DNA of 64,000 nt from Candidatus Gastranaerophilales bacterium (GCA_944323995.1 CALUUN010000034.1:62001-126000); one strand, 5' to 3'. Positions 35,300-45,562 are shown, counted from the first letter of the stretch. Notes: generated by a model not told the origin, from the letters alone. Translations and numbers: made by a program.

Positions 35300-37169
35300 T
35301 AATTTTTCTCCGATTATTTATTTTATCTCTTAATTGCATTTGAATTTTCAGGGCTTCTGTATCATCGTCATTTACATTTTTATATAAATTCCGCATTTGT
35401 TCTTTTTCTTTTTCCCGCTGACATTGATTTATTTTGTTAATATTTTCTTTGATTATATTTTCAAAGTCCTTCGGGCTTAAATTTTTATAACTTTCGGAAA
35501 TACTTGCCAAATCCGTTACAATTGCCTGCAGCTCAGGATTTTGAATAAATTCCGTATATAAATGTTCAATTAATTCCTTTACATTATTTACGGTACATAT
35601 CAATTTGTCAATTGTAGATTTTACAATTATTAACGTTTTATCTTCAAATGCCGTATCGCCTATTATAGCCTTGATTTGCTCAAAACTTAAAGGGCTTTCT
35701 GGTACTAAAAAAACGCTCAACAAATTTTTTTGCGCTTTTTGTAATACAGATATGTTTTTTGTTACATTCTTAACAAAAATTTCCGAAGCGGCATCAGCCT
35801 GCGAAAACGAATTAACTTCTCTTTCAAGAACATTTCCGTCAATATTAAGCGCCTGTGCAACCATTTCAGTGTATTCTGAACGGACGATTTTATTCCCGAT
35901 TTCTCTGAGAACCGGAATAATCTTTTTTACAAATCTGGCTTTTTCAGTCGGTGTTTTATAGTTTTCTTTATCTTTCAAAATATTATTAAGCTGAAAATCA
36001 ACCAGAAGCGGAGCGTGCTGAATATATTGTCTGTAGCTGTCAGCACCTACCGAACGAATAAATTCGTCAGGGTCTTTGCCTTCCGGAGGTGATATAACCC
36101 TTACTTCGCAGGCATATTTGTCGCTTGAGGTCGAAATATAGCTTTCGTCAAAGAGTTTGAGGTTGCCGACACCTTCAAAAACTTCTTTGATAATTTCCGC
36201 ACCGCGTTCGGTTGCTTTTTGTCCGGCTGAATCCGTATCAAACGAGAGATAAATTTTTCTTGATTTTGTATATCTTGAAAGAAGTTTGACATGCTCTTGA
36301 GTCAAAGCTGTTCCGCAGGATGCAACACAGTTTTCAATGCCGTGCGCCTGAGCGGATATTACGTCAAAATATCCCTCCATAAGTATTACGCTGTCCTGCT
36401 CTTTAATGGCTTCTTTTGCGGTATAGAGTCCGTAAAGAATTTTACTCTTGTTATAAATAAGCGAATCCGGTGAATTCAGATATTTCGGTGATTGGCCTTC
36501 TTCAATCGCTCTTGCGCCAAAGGCAACAAAATCCCCGAACTCATTTTGTATGGGAATTATAATCCTGCCTCTGAAACGGTCTATAAATCGGGTTTTTTGT
36601 CCTGCAATAACAAGTCCTGATTTTTCCAGAATATCATCCGAAAAATCTTTTTTTAATTCGTCATAAAGCGCCGTGTAGGTTTTGGGTGCAAATCCGAGAT
36701 GAAATTTTTTGATAACATCTTTTGAAATTCCGCGTTTTGTAAGGTATTTTAAGACATTTTCAGTATCGGAATCCTGATTTTTTAACAATCTGTCAGTATA
36801 AAAATCAACTGCACGGGAATTGGCCTTGAGCATCTGTTCTTTAATATCTTTAGAACCTTCGCCGTGTCTGAGGTTTTTCGGCATTTCAAGCCCGAATTGC
36901 TGCGCCAGATCTTTTATCAAATCCATAAACTCAACGTTTTTGGTTTTCATGATAAAAGAAAGCGCATCTCCGCCTGCGCCGCAGCCGAAACACTTGTAAA
37001 TACCCATCTGGGGATTTACCGAAAAAGAAGGTGTTTTTTCCTTATGAAAAGGACACAAACCCCAGTAATGGTTTCCGGATTTTTTGAGAACAACCTGCTC
37101 GGATACTACATCCACTATATCCAGCCGGTCTTTTATTTGCGAAATTAATTCTTCAAGTGTGTCTGCCAT
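35292..37169 (-). CDS. dnaG: DNA primase
   Basis: 625 residues. The N-terminal CHC2 zinc ribbon ([13 protein letters not shown]...[11 protein letters not shown], about 39-67), the RNA polymerase core, and TOPRIM motifs ([25 protein letters not shown]) are all present. The C-terminal DnaB-interacting region is helical. It synthesises RNA primers at forks. Overlap with sigA suggests translational coupling. Confidence 0.97.
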   Translation of the reverse strand: MADTLEELISQIKDRLDIVDVVSEQVVLKKSGNHYWGLCPFHKEKTPSFSVNPQMGIYKCFGCGAGGDALSFIMKTKNVEFMDLIKDLAQQFGLEMPKNLRHGEGSKDIKEQMLKANSRAVDFYTDRLLKNQDSDTENVLKYLTKRGISKDVIKKFHLGFAPKTYTALYDELKKDFSDDILEKSGLVIAGQKTRFIDRFRGRIIIPIQNEFGDFVAFGARAIEEGQSPKYLNSPDSLIYNKSKILYGLYTAKEAIKEQDSVILMEGYFDVISAQAHGIENCVASCGTALTQEHVKLLSRYTKSRKIYLSFDTDSAGQKATERGAEIIKEVFEGVGNLKLFDESYISTSSDKYACEVRVISPPEGKDPDEFIRSVGADSYRQYIQHAPLLVDFQLNNILKDKENYKTPTEKARFVKKIIPVLREIGNKIVRSEYTEMVAQALNIDGNVLEREVNSFSQADAASEIFVKNVTKNISVLQKAQKNLLSVFLVPESPLSFEQIKAIIGDTAFEDKTLIIVKSTIDKLICTVNNVKELIEHLYTEFIQNPELQAIVTDLASISESYKNLSPKDFENIIKENINKINQCQREKEKEQMRNLYKNVNDDDTEALKIQMQLRDKINNRRKIND

Positions 37170-37282
37170 ACTTCCATTTTAGCATTAATATTTTTTTTAG
37201 TAAAATTATACCCGCATGGGTAATATTCATATTCCGAAAAAATTTGTAAAATTTAATTAATGAAGTTACAAATCGGGTAATA

Positions 37283-37993
37283 ATGACCAATCCGTTAAAA
37301 GATAAAACAAAACCTCCTGACAAGGAGTCATTGCTTGCAATGGTAACTCACGACTTGAAAAATCCGGTCAGCTCCGGAATTCTGGCTGTAAAATTACTGC
37401 AGGATAAAAAACTCTCTCCGCTTAATCCGTATCAAAAAGAAATTGTTGACAACGTTATGGTTGCTTTTAATTATATGCAAAACCTGCTGGATAACCTTCT
37501 TGACAGATATAAAGTCAATAACAAAGTTTATTCGCTGAACAAAAGTACGGTGAATTTTACCGATCTTGTAAGTTCAGTAATTGAAGAATCAAAGTATATT
37601 TTTCTTGATAAACATCAAAGTGTAAAATTTGTCTCCGATGTTAAAAACAACACAATCAGTCTTGATGCTCTTGAAATAAAAAGAGCAATTAATAATCTTA
37701 TGAGCAACGCCGCGAAATATTCACCGGCATATACCCGCACTGTTATTCAACTGTTTGAAAAAGAAAATTCTCTCGGATTATCAATTGAAAATGCAGGATG
37801 CAATTTTGATACGCGGGATCCGAACAAAATTTTTGAAAAATTTGTTTCTCTAAACGATAATTCCAAATCAATTGCGTCAGGCCTCGGGCTTTTTATTGTA
37901 AAAGAAATAGTAGAAGCACACGGCGGCCGCATTTATGTTGAATGTGAAGTCGGAAAATTTACACGGTTTATTTTTACGCTGCCGAGAAAATAA
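37283..37993 (+). CDS. Soluble sensor histidine kinase
   Basis: 236 residues with no membrane segment or sensor domain. HisKA H-box LLAMVTHDLKNPVSSGIL (phospho-acceptor His about residue 24), N-box ALEIKRAINNLMSNAAKYSP, a degenerate G1 (LGLSIENAGCNF) and G2 (ASGLGLFIVKEIVEAHGGRIYV). No response regulator is adjacent, so it is an orphan kinase that likely works with a partner protein. No clear SD was found before the ATG. Confidence 0.85.
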   Translation: MTNPLKDKTKPPDKESLLAMVTHDLKNPVSSGILAVKLLQDKKLSPLNPYQKEIVDNVMVAFNYMQNLLDNLLDRYKVNNKVYSLNKSTVNFTDLVSSVIEESKYIFLDKHQSVKFVSDVKNNTISLDALEIKRAINNLMSNAAKYSPAYTRTVIQLFEKENSLGLSIENAGCNFDTRDPNKIFEKFVSLNDNSKSIASGLGLFIVKEIVEAHGGRIYVECEVGKFTRFIFTLPRK

Positions 37994-38041
37994 TTCATTT
38001 AAAGCATTAAAACTTTTCTAAAAAGGCTTATAATCTGAATT

Positions 38042-38896
38042 ATGAACATGCAGCTTTTATCGGAATATCTTGAATATCTGGATGTTGAAAAAGGCCTGAG
38101 TGAAAATACCACATCAGCTTACCGCCGTGATTTGAACGACTTTATGGAAAATTGCCTGATTCCTTTTTCGGATATTCAGCGCAGTCAAATTACAACATAT
38201 ATAAGAAATCTGCATGAAAAAAATTATTCCCCGTCAAGCATAATGCGAAAAATAGCTGCCCTGCGCGGATTTTTCAAATGGCTTTGCGTAAACGGATACT
38301 GTAACACTGACCCCACTTTAACCCTTGAACTGCCCAAAGCACCCAAAAAACTTCCCAAAATTATGACCGTTAATGAAATCGAAACCATCTTGAACCGGAA
38401 TCTTTCCAAATCCGAAAAAGTTATTATTGAACTTTTGTACGGCTGCGGTTTGAGAGTATCAGAGCTTGTTAACCTTAATATCAACGATTACGATTTAAGC
38501 GGAAAATATATTCAGTGTTTCGGCAAGGGTTCCAAAGAAAGAATTATTCCGCTCGGGTCAAAGGCTGTTTCCGCAATCAAAAATTACCTGCCCGAAAGGG
38601 ATTTTTTGCTGCAAAAATTCCGGCTTGATACAAAACGGCTTTTAATCCATAAACACGGCAGAGAAATGACACGTCAGGATGTTTATAATTTTATTCATGA
38701 ACAGGGCAAAAAAATTCACAAAGCTATATCTCCTCATACGCTCCGCCACAGTTTTGCGACACATCTTCTGGAAAACGGAGCCGATTTGCGTGTTGTACAG
38801 GAACTTCTCGGACACAGCAATGTTTCAACAACACAACTTTACACTCACATAAGCAAAAAACGTCTGAAAGAAGTCTATTTCGCAATAAATAATTAA
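38042..38896 (+). CDS. xerD: Tyrosine recombinase XerC/XerD
   Basis: 284 residues. N-terminal SAM-like DNA-binding domain (YLEYLDVEKGLSENTTSAYRRDLNDF) and catalytic domain with R (YGCGLRVSELVNL), K (FGKGSKERIIPLG), HTLRHSFATH, LGHSNVSTTQLYTH, giving the full R-K-H-R-H-Y set. Resolves chromosome dimers at dif. XerC versus XerD cannot be told apart here. TATAAT is 7 nt before the ATG with no SD, a leaderless type start. Confidence 0.92.
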   Translation: MNMQLLSEYLEYLDVEKGLSENTTSAYRRDLNDFMENCLIPFSDIQRSQITTYIRNLHEKNYSPSSIMRKIAALRGFFKWLCVNGYCNTDPTLTLELPKAPKKLPKIMTVNEIETILNRNLSKSEKVIIELLYGCGLRVSELVNLNINDYDLSGKYIQCFGKGSKERIIPLGSKAVSAIKNYLPERDFLLQKFRLDTKRLLIHKHGREMTRQDVYNFIHEQGKKIHKAISPHTLRHSFATHLLENGADLRVVQELLGHSNVSTTQLYTHISKKRLKEVYFAINN

Positions 38897-38957
38897 ATTC
38901 CGAAAAATATTTTTTAAAATTCGCTTGCAAAAACTTCTTTTATGCTAGTATAGAGCT

Positions 38958-39677
38958 ATGTTAGAGTTATTTGTATCCGGATCGGAAAAACACAGCGGAA
39001 AAACATTTATAACGGCAGGACTTGCCGCAACAATGCAGAGCCTGGGGTATTCGTCCTGTGTTTATAAACCCGTGCAAACGGGCGCTATAGAAAAAAGCGG
39101 GTTTATTCAGGCACCGGATCTTGCCTTTGTAAAATTCATTGATCCGTACATTAAAACGTATTTTTCATATCTTTTAAAAAGTGATGCAATACCTGCTGTG
39201 GCGGCCGAACTTGAACACACTTTGATAGACAAAGAAATAATTTATCAGGATTACGCGAGCATTAAAAAAGAATACGAATGCATTTTGACTGACGGCACAA
39301 TAGGACTTGCAACACCTTTGGGTGAAGGCTTTTTGGAACAGGACATGATAAAAATGCTGGATATACCCGTTTTGCTTGTGGTTTCACCTTCCGAAAACTC
39401 CGTTAATAACACAATTTCAAGCGTCAATCAGGCTTTTGCCGCAGGTATAAAAATCCGCGGCGTAATCATAAACGACTGCCCCGAAGTTATTCAGGATTTG
39501 AATATAAAATCCATGCCCAGACTGATTGAAAAATACACCGACGCTAAAATCCTCGGTGTCATGCCGCATATAGAAGATTTGAAAAAAATTAACCCGAATG
39601 ACTTAATCTCAAATGTTTTGACCGGTATTGACATAGAAAGCGTTTTCAATGTCAAAATCGCAAAACTGGAATTATAA
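38958..39677 (+). CDS. bioD: Dethiobiotin synthetase
   Basis: 239 residues. P-loop GSEKHSGKTFITAGLAATM (8-26), substrate lysine in YKPVQTGA, and DGTIGLATPLGEGF match BioD, which carboxylates and closes the ureido ring of the biotin precursor. Variation from the canonical GTDTxVGKT makes a BioD-like ATPase possible. No other bio gene is nearby. A TAGTAT box sits 6 nt before the ATG, so the start looks leaderless. Confidence 0.82.
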   Translation: MLELFVSGSEKHSGKTFITAGLAATMQSLGYSSCVYKPVQTGAIEKSGFIQAPDLAFVKFIDPYIKTYFSYLLKSDAIPAVAAELEHTLIDKEIIYQDYASIKKEYECILTDGTIGLATPLGEGFLEQDMIKMLDIPVLLVVSPSENSVNNTISSVNQAFAAGIKIRGVIINDCPEVIQDLNIKSMPRLIEKYTDAKILGVMPHIEDLKKINPNDLISNVLTGIDIESVFNVKIAKLEL

Positions 39678-39784
39678 ATCTATATCAAAAATAAATTGTA
39701 ACGATATATAAAGATTATATACTTTTAAGGCAATTTTCTCTTAACAAATTTTTTAAATAAAGTATAACGAGGTATAATTACGTT

Positions 39785-39967
39785 ATGGATGAGAGAAACG
39801 ATCAAAACTTAAGAGTAATAGAGAATTCTCAAGAGATGAGAGGAAATGAAGTTTCTGAGCAAATTCGTTTGTCTCGCCAGACAAATCCTATTGTTAGAAA
39901 GTTGTTGAAATTTGGCAGAGCCGAATTAACACACAAATTTTCGGTCAAAGATTTGTTCACGCGTTAG
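39785..39967 (+). CDS. Small hypothetical protein, 60 aa
   Basis: MDERNDQNLRVIENSQEMRG... then RKLLKFGRAELTHKFSVKDLFTR. TATAAT at 39773-39778 is exactly 6 nt from the ATG, with no SD, the same layout as several recognised genes in the window, which supports it being real. No domain recognised. Confidence 0.5.
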   Translation: MDERNDQNLRVIENSQEMRGNEVSEQIRLSRQTNPIVRKLLKFGRAELTHKFSVKDLFTR

Positions 39968-39985
39968 GAATATGCGCACGGTTTT

Positions 39986-40558
39986 ATGAGGACCGCACGG
40001 CAGCGTAATGATCTGCCGGTTTGCGAAATTCTGAAAGTTATACTTCGTTATTCTTTCAGGCAGTGTATGTACGAGATTAAAAAACAGATTTATCTTGATT
40101 TAACCAAAACACAGAAATCCGCTCTGTGTAATTATTTGCGTGCACTGGTTAAAAAATCGCCGGAATATTCCGCAGATGAGATTCTGGAAAAATTTATTGA
40201 CGATGAAAAATATTATCTGGATATAAACGCGTCGCGGTTTGAATTTCTGGCGGAAAAACTGGACGATGAAGAATTTTTGAACGAAACAAAAAAATATTTA
40301 TACGAATGCCGTAAATATTACGATTACAAAAAATCACAGCAGCCGATAATTGAGGCGCAAAAAGAATTTGAAAAGAAAAAACGAGCTTTTCTGCGTGAAG
40401 TAAAAATGTCAAAAGAATCTCCGACAAAAAAACAATTGTACTATTACGACAAACTCTGTAAAGAATATAACCTTGAAAAAAAAGAATTGACATCAAAACT
40501 TGAAGCCCGCAACGAAATTGATAAAATATTAAACGAGCACACGGTTGAAGTTAGTTAG
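39986..40558 (+). CDS. Hypothetical helical protein
   Basis: Up to 190 residues, strongly charged and helical (RALVKKSPEYSADEILEKF, EAQKEFEKKKRAFLREVK, PTKKQLYYYDKLCKEYNLEKKEL). The C-terminal LYYYDKLCKEY segment resembles helices in replication or phage accessory proteins but no family can be named. Start codon uncertain: ATG 40067 (MYEIKKQIYLDL) may be the true start. It lies just downstream of the 60-aa gene. Confidence 0.55.
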   Translation: MRTARQRNDLPVCEILKVILRYSFRQCMYEIKKQIYLDLTKTQKSALCNYLRALVKKSPEYSADEILEKFIDDEKYYLDINASRFEFLAEKLDDEEFLNETKKYLYECRKYYDYKKSQQPIIEAQKEFEKKKRAFLREVKMSKESPTKKQLYYYDKLCKEYNLEKKELTSKLEARNEIDKILNEHTVEVS

Positions 40559-40588
40559 TATATCGGTCAGAGTTTTCGCGCAAATAAA

Positions 40589-40622
40589 AATAATAGCAAA
40601 GTTTTTAGACTTTGCTATTATT
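40589..40622. terminator. Bidirectional terminator
   Basis: AATAATAGCAAAGT-N6-ACTTTGCTATTATT, a 14-bp perfect stem between the plus-strand gene and the minus-strand tRNA. Confidence 0.75.
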
Positions 40623-40632
40623 ACTTTTCACT

Positions 40633-40709
<77 letters not shown>

Positions 40710-40799
40710 TTATTTAATTTTGGAGTTCAGACAACCACCATTATCATTTACCCCCATCCCATTATTAAACGCTAAAAAACAAAAATCAAGACCCATGAT

Positions 40800-41123
40800 T
40801 TATTTTAACAAAAATGTCCGCACATATTTATGTGCAAGTGCCAGTTCATCATTATTCAGCTTATCAAGCATTGTTATAATATCAGATTTCAAATCTTTTT
40901 GATCCTGCAGGTAATAGAATTCAAACAAGTCTTTAGGTTCAACATCTAAAGATGTTGCTAATCGTTCAATTAAATCCGGCGAAGGAAAATTTTTGCCGCT
41001 CTCTATGCAGCTTATATGTTTATCATCAACGTTTACAAATTCGGCAAGCTGTGCTTGTGTCAATTTTTTCTTTTTACGGTATTCTTTAATTTTTTTCCCG
41101 AACAGTATTTTTATACCGGTCAT
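40800..41123 (-). CDS. XRE-family transcriptional regulator
   Basis: 107 residues with SD GAGAGGTG. Helix-turn-helix FGKKIKEYRKKKKLTQAQLAEFVNVDDKHISCIESGKNFPSPDLIERLATSLDV (8-62), then a short helical tail. A stand-alone regulator with no obvious partner; the neighbouring acyltransferase remnant is unrelated. Confidence 0.85.
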   Translation of the reverse strand: MTGIKILFGKKIKEYRKKKKLTQAQLAEFVNVDDKHISCIESGKNFPSPDLIERLATSLDVEPKDLFEFYYLQDQKDLKSDIITMLDKLNNDELALAHKYVRTFLLK

Positions 41124-41279
41124 TTTTCACCTCTCACTTAATTTTATTAAGTTTTTTAAATATATAAAATGCTAAATTAGGTAATATATTGACTAAAATT
41201 TACCTATTTGATAGAATTTATAACCGGATAGGTAAATTCCGGCGGATTAAATACCTTATTTACGGAAATTTTATACAAA

Positions 41280-41679
41280 ATTCAAATACACAAAACACGT
41301 TATCAAAACCCGAAAATTTCATAACGCAACAGCTGTTCATACCGGCGAAGAGCTTATGCTTTTAAAAAGCCGGTTTCCCGAAAATATAGAGTTGTATGTT
41401 GCAAAACTCAACAATAAAATGATAGCCGGAACAGTCTTGTTTATTTATGATAATCTTGTGCATACACAGTATCTTGCAGCGGACGATACAGCAAGAGAAG
41501 TCGGTGCGCTGGATTTTGTAATCAGTGAACTTTTAACGATATATAAAGACAAAAAGTATTTTGATTTCGGAATTTCAACCGAAAACAACGGCAGATATCT
41601 TAATGAAGGCTTAATAAGACAAAAAGAAGGTTTCGGCGGCAGAGTTATTGCTTACAACACTTATTTACTTTGTAACTAA
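41280..41679 (+). pseudogene. N-terminally truncated GNAT/FemAB-like acetyltransferase
   Basis: The frame encodes only the C-terminal half of an acetyltransferase: ELYVAKLNNKMIAGTVLFIY, VHTQYLAADDTAREVGALDFVI, YFDFGISTENNGRYLNEGLIRQKEGFGGR. Homologous sequence (TRKFHNATAVHTGEELMLLK) continues upstream of the first ATG at 41356 without a start codon or ribosome-binding site. The missing N-terminus indicates a decaying gene. It converges with the next gene, overlapping it by 4 nt. Confidence 0.65.
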
Positions 41680-42788
41680 ACCCCGATTACAGAGCGGGTG
41701 TTTTTGACCTGTAATTTATCAAGCAGTTTTTTTATTGAAACAAGTATTGCCATGCTTATTGCCGTAACCGCGACAAACCTTAAAACGGCAATAACACTTG
41801 CCGTCAAAAATTCCTCCGGTGAATTTACCGGCAAAACTTTCGGCAAATTAAAAATTTGGTTGAAAGCAAAAAAGATATACCAGTGAACAAAGAATATTGA
41901 AAAACTGTATTTTGCAATCAAATCAGCACTTGTGTTAAACCATTTGCAATTTTTAACCGGTTCGTCGTAATGTTTCAGATACCCCAGCACAACAAGCGTC
42001 AAAAAGATTTTTGAAATAGTACCGTTTGCAAAATTATACGTGTGCAAGAGATAAACATCAACCGCGGAGGTCAGAAGCATAAGCCCGATAAATCCCCATC
42101 TGAATTTATAGCACAAATCAATTTTATCTTTATATGCTGAAAAATACATTCCGAGAACATACATTGATGCAAAATGTACAAATCCGTTCAAAATATATTT
42201 TAAGTATTCAACATATTTTGCCGAATAACTTAATCCCGCAACAGTTTCGGGTTCAAGCGTCATGCGCGTAATAAAAAACGTTACAAGAAACAGCAGCGGC
42301 AGTAATTTGTAAAGAATTTTTTTCCGCTCCAAAATCAAAAATACATCCGCAAGCAAAAAGAAAATACAAATCATCGGAATATACCAGGTCGGCACATTGT
42401 GAACACGTCCTGTTGTTAAAAACACCCCGATTTGTGCAAACGGATTCAAACCGTCAAAAGGGTTTCCGTAAGCCAGCGGCATGGCAAAACAAAGTATTAT
42501 ACCGGGAACTGCCGTGATAATATACGGCAGGATAACGTTTGTCCATTTCTTTTTCAAATAAGTTTTATACTCATACCTGTCAGACAAATGCTGAAACAAA
42601 AAACCGGAAATAAATATGAAAAGTGCCGTTCCGCCGGTAAAAATTTCAAACGCAATATTATTAAGCCATGTGCCGGAATTACCCATCTGCATTGTGTGTC
42701 CGACAACAATCAACAATATTGCGAGTCCTCTGAAAACATTTATATAATTAAGCATCTGCCGTTTTGGTTTTTGAATATTTTGCTGCAT
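41676..42788 (-). CDS. Acyltransferase 3 family membrane protein
   Basis: 370 residues with about ten transmembrane helices. The family signature is at the start: NYINVFRGLAILLIVVGHTMQ (histidine about residue 32), then GGTALFIFISGFLFQHL. Such enzymes O-acetylate surface sugars (OafA, WecH types). The acceptor is unknown. It lies 9 nt downstream of the gene at 42798-43322 on the same strand. Confidence 0.88.
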   Translation of the reverse strand: MQQNIQKPKRQMLNYINVFRGLAILLIVVGHTMQMGNSGTWLNNIAFEIFTGGTALFIFISGFLFQHLSDRYEYKTYLKKKWTNVILPYIITAVPGIILCFAMPLAYGNPFDGLNPFAQIGVFLTTGRVHNVPTWYIPMICIFFLLADVFLILERKKILYKLLPLLFLVTFFITRMTLEPETVAGLSYSAKYVEYLKYILNGFVHFASMYVLGMYFSAYKDKIDLCYKFRWGFIGLMLLTSAVDVYLLHTYNFANGTISKIFLTLVVLGYLKHYDEPVKNCKWFNTSADLIAKYSFSIFFVHWYIFFAFNQIFNLPKVLPVNSPEEFLTASVIAVLRFVAVTAISMAILVSIKKLLDKLQVKNTRSVIGV

Positions 42789-42797
42789 AAATTCCCC

Positions 42798-43322
42798 TTA
42801 ATAACTTTTGACTGCGCCCCAGGCGCGAATTGTACCGCGCTCGTATTTGATAAGATAATAGTCGCCTTCTTTTACATATTCTATTGTAGCACTCATATGG
42901 ATTTTTTCTTCATCCGGCGGCATACCTACTTCGGCGCGCTTTTTGTTTGTTTTTTCGCGTTCTTTTTCACGTTTCTTTTTTATTTTTTGATACTCTTTGT
43001 CATGGTCTTTGTTGAAGGCTTCTTTATCTTCCTCAACTTTAAATACCGGAATAATCGCAACAGGATTTTTGGTTTGCATCAGTATTAAAAAATCACGTTC
43101 GTCCGAAAGCGCAAGTTCATAATGTCCCGCGGGAATAGTATTTCCCTGGCTGTCCGCGATTTTATCAACTATGATAAGCACGGGGTAATCGGAATCTTTT
43201 AAAGAATACCTGTAAATAGCCTGCGAGCCGAGCTGAACGCCGGAAGTTTCCTGCGGATGAACGGGATACGGTCGGATTTCTTTGAAATTCAAAATTGTTT
43301 CGGTATACAACCCCTCAAGCAT
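42798..43322 (-). CDS. Hypothetical protein in the rnpA operon
   Basis: 174 residues. Beta-rich N-terminus (QAIYRYSLKDSDYPVLIIVDKIADSQGNTIPAGHYELALSD) and a central highly charged helix (KEYQKIKKKREKEREKTNKKRAE, about 110-132), ending in YVKEGDYYLIKYERGTIRAWG. It has no signal peptide. Its start overlaps the rnpA stop by one base, so it is translationally coupled to rnpA. Not recognised. Confidence 0.6.
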   Translation of the reverse strand: MLEGLYTETILNFKEIRPYPVHPQETSGVQLGSQAIYRYSLKDSDYPVLIIVDKIADSQGNTIPAGHYELALSDERDFLILMQTKNPVAIIPVFKVEEDKEAFNKDHDKEYQKIKKKREKEREKTNKKRAEVGMPPDEEKIHMSATIEYVKEGDYYLIKYERGTIRAWGAVKSY

Positions 43323-43675
43323 TATTCAATCCCCGATACAAGTTTTCTCACGGCATTGTCTATTTCTTTAAAACTTTTGCCGAGCGCATTTTCGCTTCCG
43401 ACAAATACAAGCGACAAATATTTCTGGGAATTTCCGAGATTATTTTCTTTTAACAAAAGTCTGTAACTTTCCCGCATAAGACGTTTTAAGCGGTTTCTTT
43501 TAACCGCGCGTTTGTGAACTTTTTTACTCACTACAAACCCGACTTTTGTTGGGGAATCGTCTTTTTTAAGGATGCCTGCAAACAAAGTCACTCCGCCCTT
43601 GTGGGAGGAGTTTCTGACTTTATATGTTGCTTTAAATGCGGATCTGTTTTTCAATCTGTATTGTTTTGGTAACAT
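43322..43675 (-). CDS. rnpA: Ribonuclease P protein component
   Basis: 117 residues. LPKQYRLKNRSAFKATYK, then KVGFVVSKKVHKRAVKRNRLKRLMRESYRLL with the RNR motif in the basic helix, binds RNase P RNA for tRNA 5' maturation. It lies 40 nt downstream of rpmH as in most bacteria. The usual yidD/yidC and dnaA neighbours are absent. Confidence 0.95.
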   Translation of the reverse strand: MLPKQYRLKNRSAFKATYKVRNSSHKGGVTLFAGILKKDDSPTKVGFVVSKKVHKRAVKRNRLKRLMRESYRLLLKENNLGNSQKYLSLVFVGSENALGKSFKEIDNAVRKLVSGIE

Positions 43676-43715
43676 TTAAAATCCGCCTTTCATTTTGTTA
43701 CCGGTTTAAAACCGA

Positions 43716-43868
43716 TTAAGCACGTTCTTTAGCTGTGATAGCCAATTTGTGGCGGCCTTTAGCGCGGCGTCTGTTCAAAACTTCTCTGCCGCCCGGGGTA
43801 GCCATTCTTGCTCTGAAACCGCTCACATGCTGTCTTTTTACTTTAGTTCCTTCTAGTGTACGTCTCAT
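43716..43868 (-). CDS. rpmH: Ribosomal protein bL34
   Basis: 50 residues: [18 protein letters not shown], then [25 protein letters not shown], the conserved basic L34 sequence. ATG at 43868. It precedes rnpA on the same strand. Confidence 0.97.
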   Translation of the reverse strand: MRRTLEGTKVKRQHVSGFRARMATPGGREVLNRRRAKGRHKLAITAKERA

Positions 43869-43964
43869 TTTCTAATTCCTTTTTGTTTATATTTGTCGTA
43901 TGATTTTTATGTTAAATAAAAAAAAGTCATTAGTCAATATAAAACGAATGCGAGGTTAAATAAT

Positions 43965-44771
43965 ATGAACAAAAAAATAGGTTTTATCGGATGCGGCAAG
44001 ATGGCAAGCGCCATTATCAAAGGGATTACATCATCCTGTTGCGGTGAAAAATATGAACTTAAAGGATCGGAAATAAATTGCGAAATAGCCGAACTTGCGC
44101 AAAACAGACTCCAAATTCCGGTTATGACCGATAACAGACTGCTTGTCATGGACAGCGACGTAATTTTTCTGGCGGTAAAACCCAATTATGTTCAACAAAT
44201 TCTTGAAGAAATTAAAGACGAAATCACACCCGATAAACTTGTTGTATCAATTGCGGCAGGTGTCAGCACATCAAAGATTGAAAAAATTCTTCATCAGGCT
44301 CGCATAGTTCGTGTTATGCCGAACACTCCGGCTCTTGTTCTTGAAGGTATGAGCGGAATCTGCAAGGGTGAATTTGCACGGGATGAAGATGCGGCATTTG
44401 TTATGAAATTGCTTTCAAATATCGGAAAATGCATTGAAGTTACCGAAGAGCAAATGGATATCGTAACCGCAATTTCAGGTTCCGGCCCGGCATTTTTCTA
44501 TAAGGTTATAGAAGATATGGCGCGTGCGGGAGAAAAACTCGGACTGGATTATGAAAAATCCTTGCTGCTTGCCGCACAAACCGCTCTCGGTTCTGCCGCA
44601 ATGGTATTTAACAGAGGCGAATTAACCGTTCAAAACCTGATTGACAACGTGGCAACAAAAGGCGGCTGTACATTTGTCGGGATAAGCGTTATGAACGAAG
44701 AAAATTCAGACAAATTGTTCTATGATGTAATAAGTGAAACCGCCAAAAAAGCACATGAACTCGGCAATTAA
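43965..44771 (+). CDS. proC: Pyrroline-5-carboxylate reductase
   Basis: 268 residues. N-terminal Rossmann motif KIGFIGCGKMASAIIKGI, VIFLAVKPNYVQQIL, VRVMPNTPALVLEGMSGI, and the C-terminal ISGSGPAFFYKVIEDMARAGEKLGL signature. It performs the last step of proline synthesis. SD GAGGTT. Divergent from rpmH and convergent with btuF, overlapping it by 4 nt. Confidence 0.98.
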   Translation: MNKKIGFIGCGKMASAIIKGITSSCCGEKYELKGSEINCEIAELAQNRLQIPVMTDNRLLVMDSDVIFLAVKPNYVQQILEEIKDEITPDKLVVSIAAGVSTSKIEKILHQARIVRVMPNTPALVLEGMSGICKGEFARDEDAAFVMKLLSNIGKCIEVTEEQMDIVTAISGSGPAFFYKVIEDMARAGEKLGLDYEKSLLLAAQTALGSAAMVFNRGELTVQNLIDNVATKGGCTFVGISVMNEENSDKLFYDVISETAKKAHELGN

Positions 44772-45562
44772 TTGAGTTTTGAAAAAAATTCCACTGCTCT
44801 GTAAATTCTCGGGCCCGGGCGGTTTATCATATCAATTTGTTCCTGAGTGAGAAAAATTATTTTTGATTTCGGAAAAAGCTGTTTTATTCTTGCGTTATTT
44901 GCGGCAAAACAGACAACCACAATATCCGGTTCCGTTTTGATTGCATATTCATCGGATACCGGAGGATAAAAAAGATCTATATCTTCCGCTGCCGGAATGT
45001 TGCCTGATTTTTTTATAACATCGGTTATAAAACTTTTTTTACCGACTGTTATAATCGGGTCGGTCTGTATCATGTAAAAAATCTTTTTAGGCGGATTTTT
45101 TGAACTTGATTTTGCAATTTTGGTTTTTATATCTTTAACCAGCAAATCGGCTTTTTGTCCGGAATTTGTCATTTCGCCGATTTTGTATATGTTTTTGTAA
45201 ATATCGTCAATTGTTTCAAAGTTAAAAATAACCGGTTTGATTTTTATTCCTTCAAAATCGCTTAAAAGTCCGTGAGAGTTGTCGGGAACAAAAATGTAAT
45301 CAGGATTAAGTCTGATAATTTTTTCCTTATTTAAAAAATACGCATCGCCGACTTTTTCTTTAAGCATGGCTTCTTTCGGGTAATTACATGCGGTTGACAC
45401 CCCTATAAGATTATCCTGAACATCAAGCGCATAAATAATTTCGGTAACTGCGGGCGCAAGGCTGATAATTTTCGGGTTTGAAACTTCTTTTGCCGCCGAC
45501 GTATTCAAGCCGAGAACAAAAACTGATAAAATTAAAAATAATTTATTTAATAATTTGCACAT
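44768..45562 (-). CDS. btuF: Periplasmic cobalamin-binding protein
   Basis: 264 residues from ATG at 45562. Signal peptide MCKLLNKLFLILSVFVLGLNTSAA is followed by the class III binding-protein fold: PKIISLAPAVTEIIYALDVQDNLIGVSTACNYP, where the SLxPxxTEIxxxL element is typical of BtuF/FhuD types. The two-lobed protein would deliver B12 to BtuCD. It overlaps btuD and ends the riboswitch-controlled operon. Ligand assigned from context. Confidence 0.88.
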   Translation of the reverse strand: MCKLLNKLFLILSVFVLGLNTSAAKEVSNPKIISLAPAVTEIIYALDVQDNLIGVSTACNYPKEAMLKEKVGDAYFLNKEKIIRLNPDYIFVPDNSHGLLSDFEGIKIKPVIFNFETIDDIYKNIYKIGEMTNSGQKADLLVKDIKTKIAKSSSKNPPKKIFYMIQTDPIITVGKKSFITDVIKKSGNIPAAEDIDLFYPPVSDEYAIKTEPDIVVVCFAANNARIKQLFPKSKIIFLTQEQIDMINRPGPRIYRAVEFFSKLN

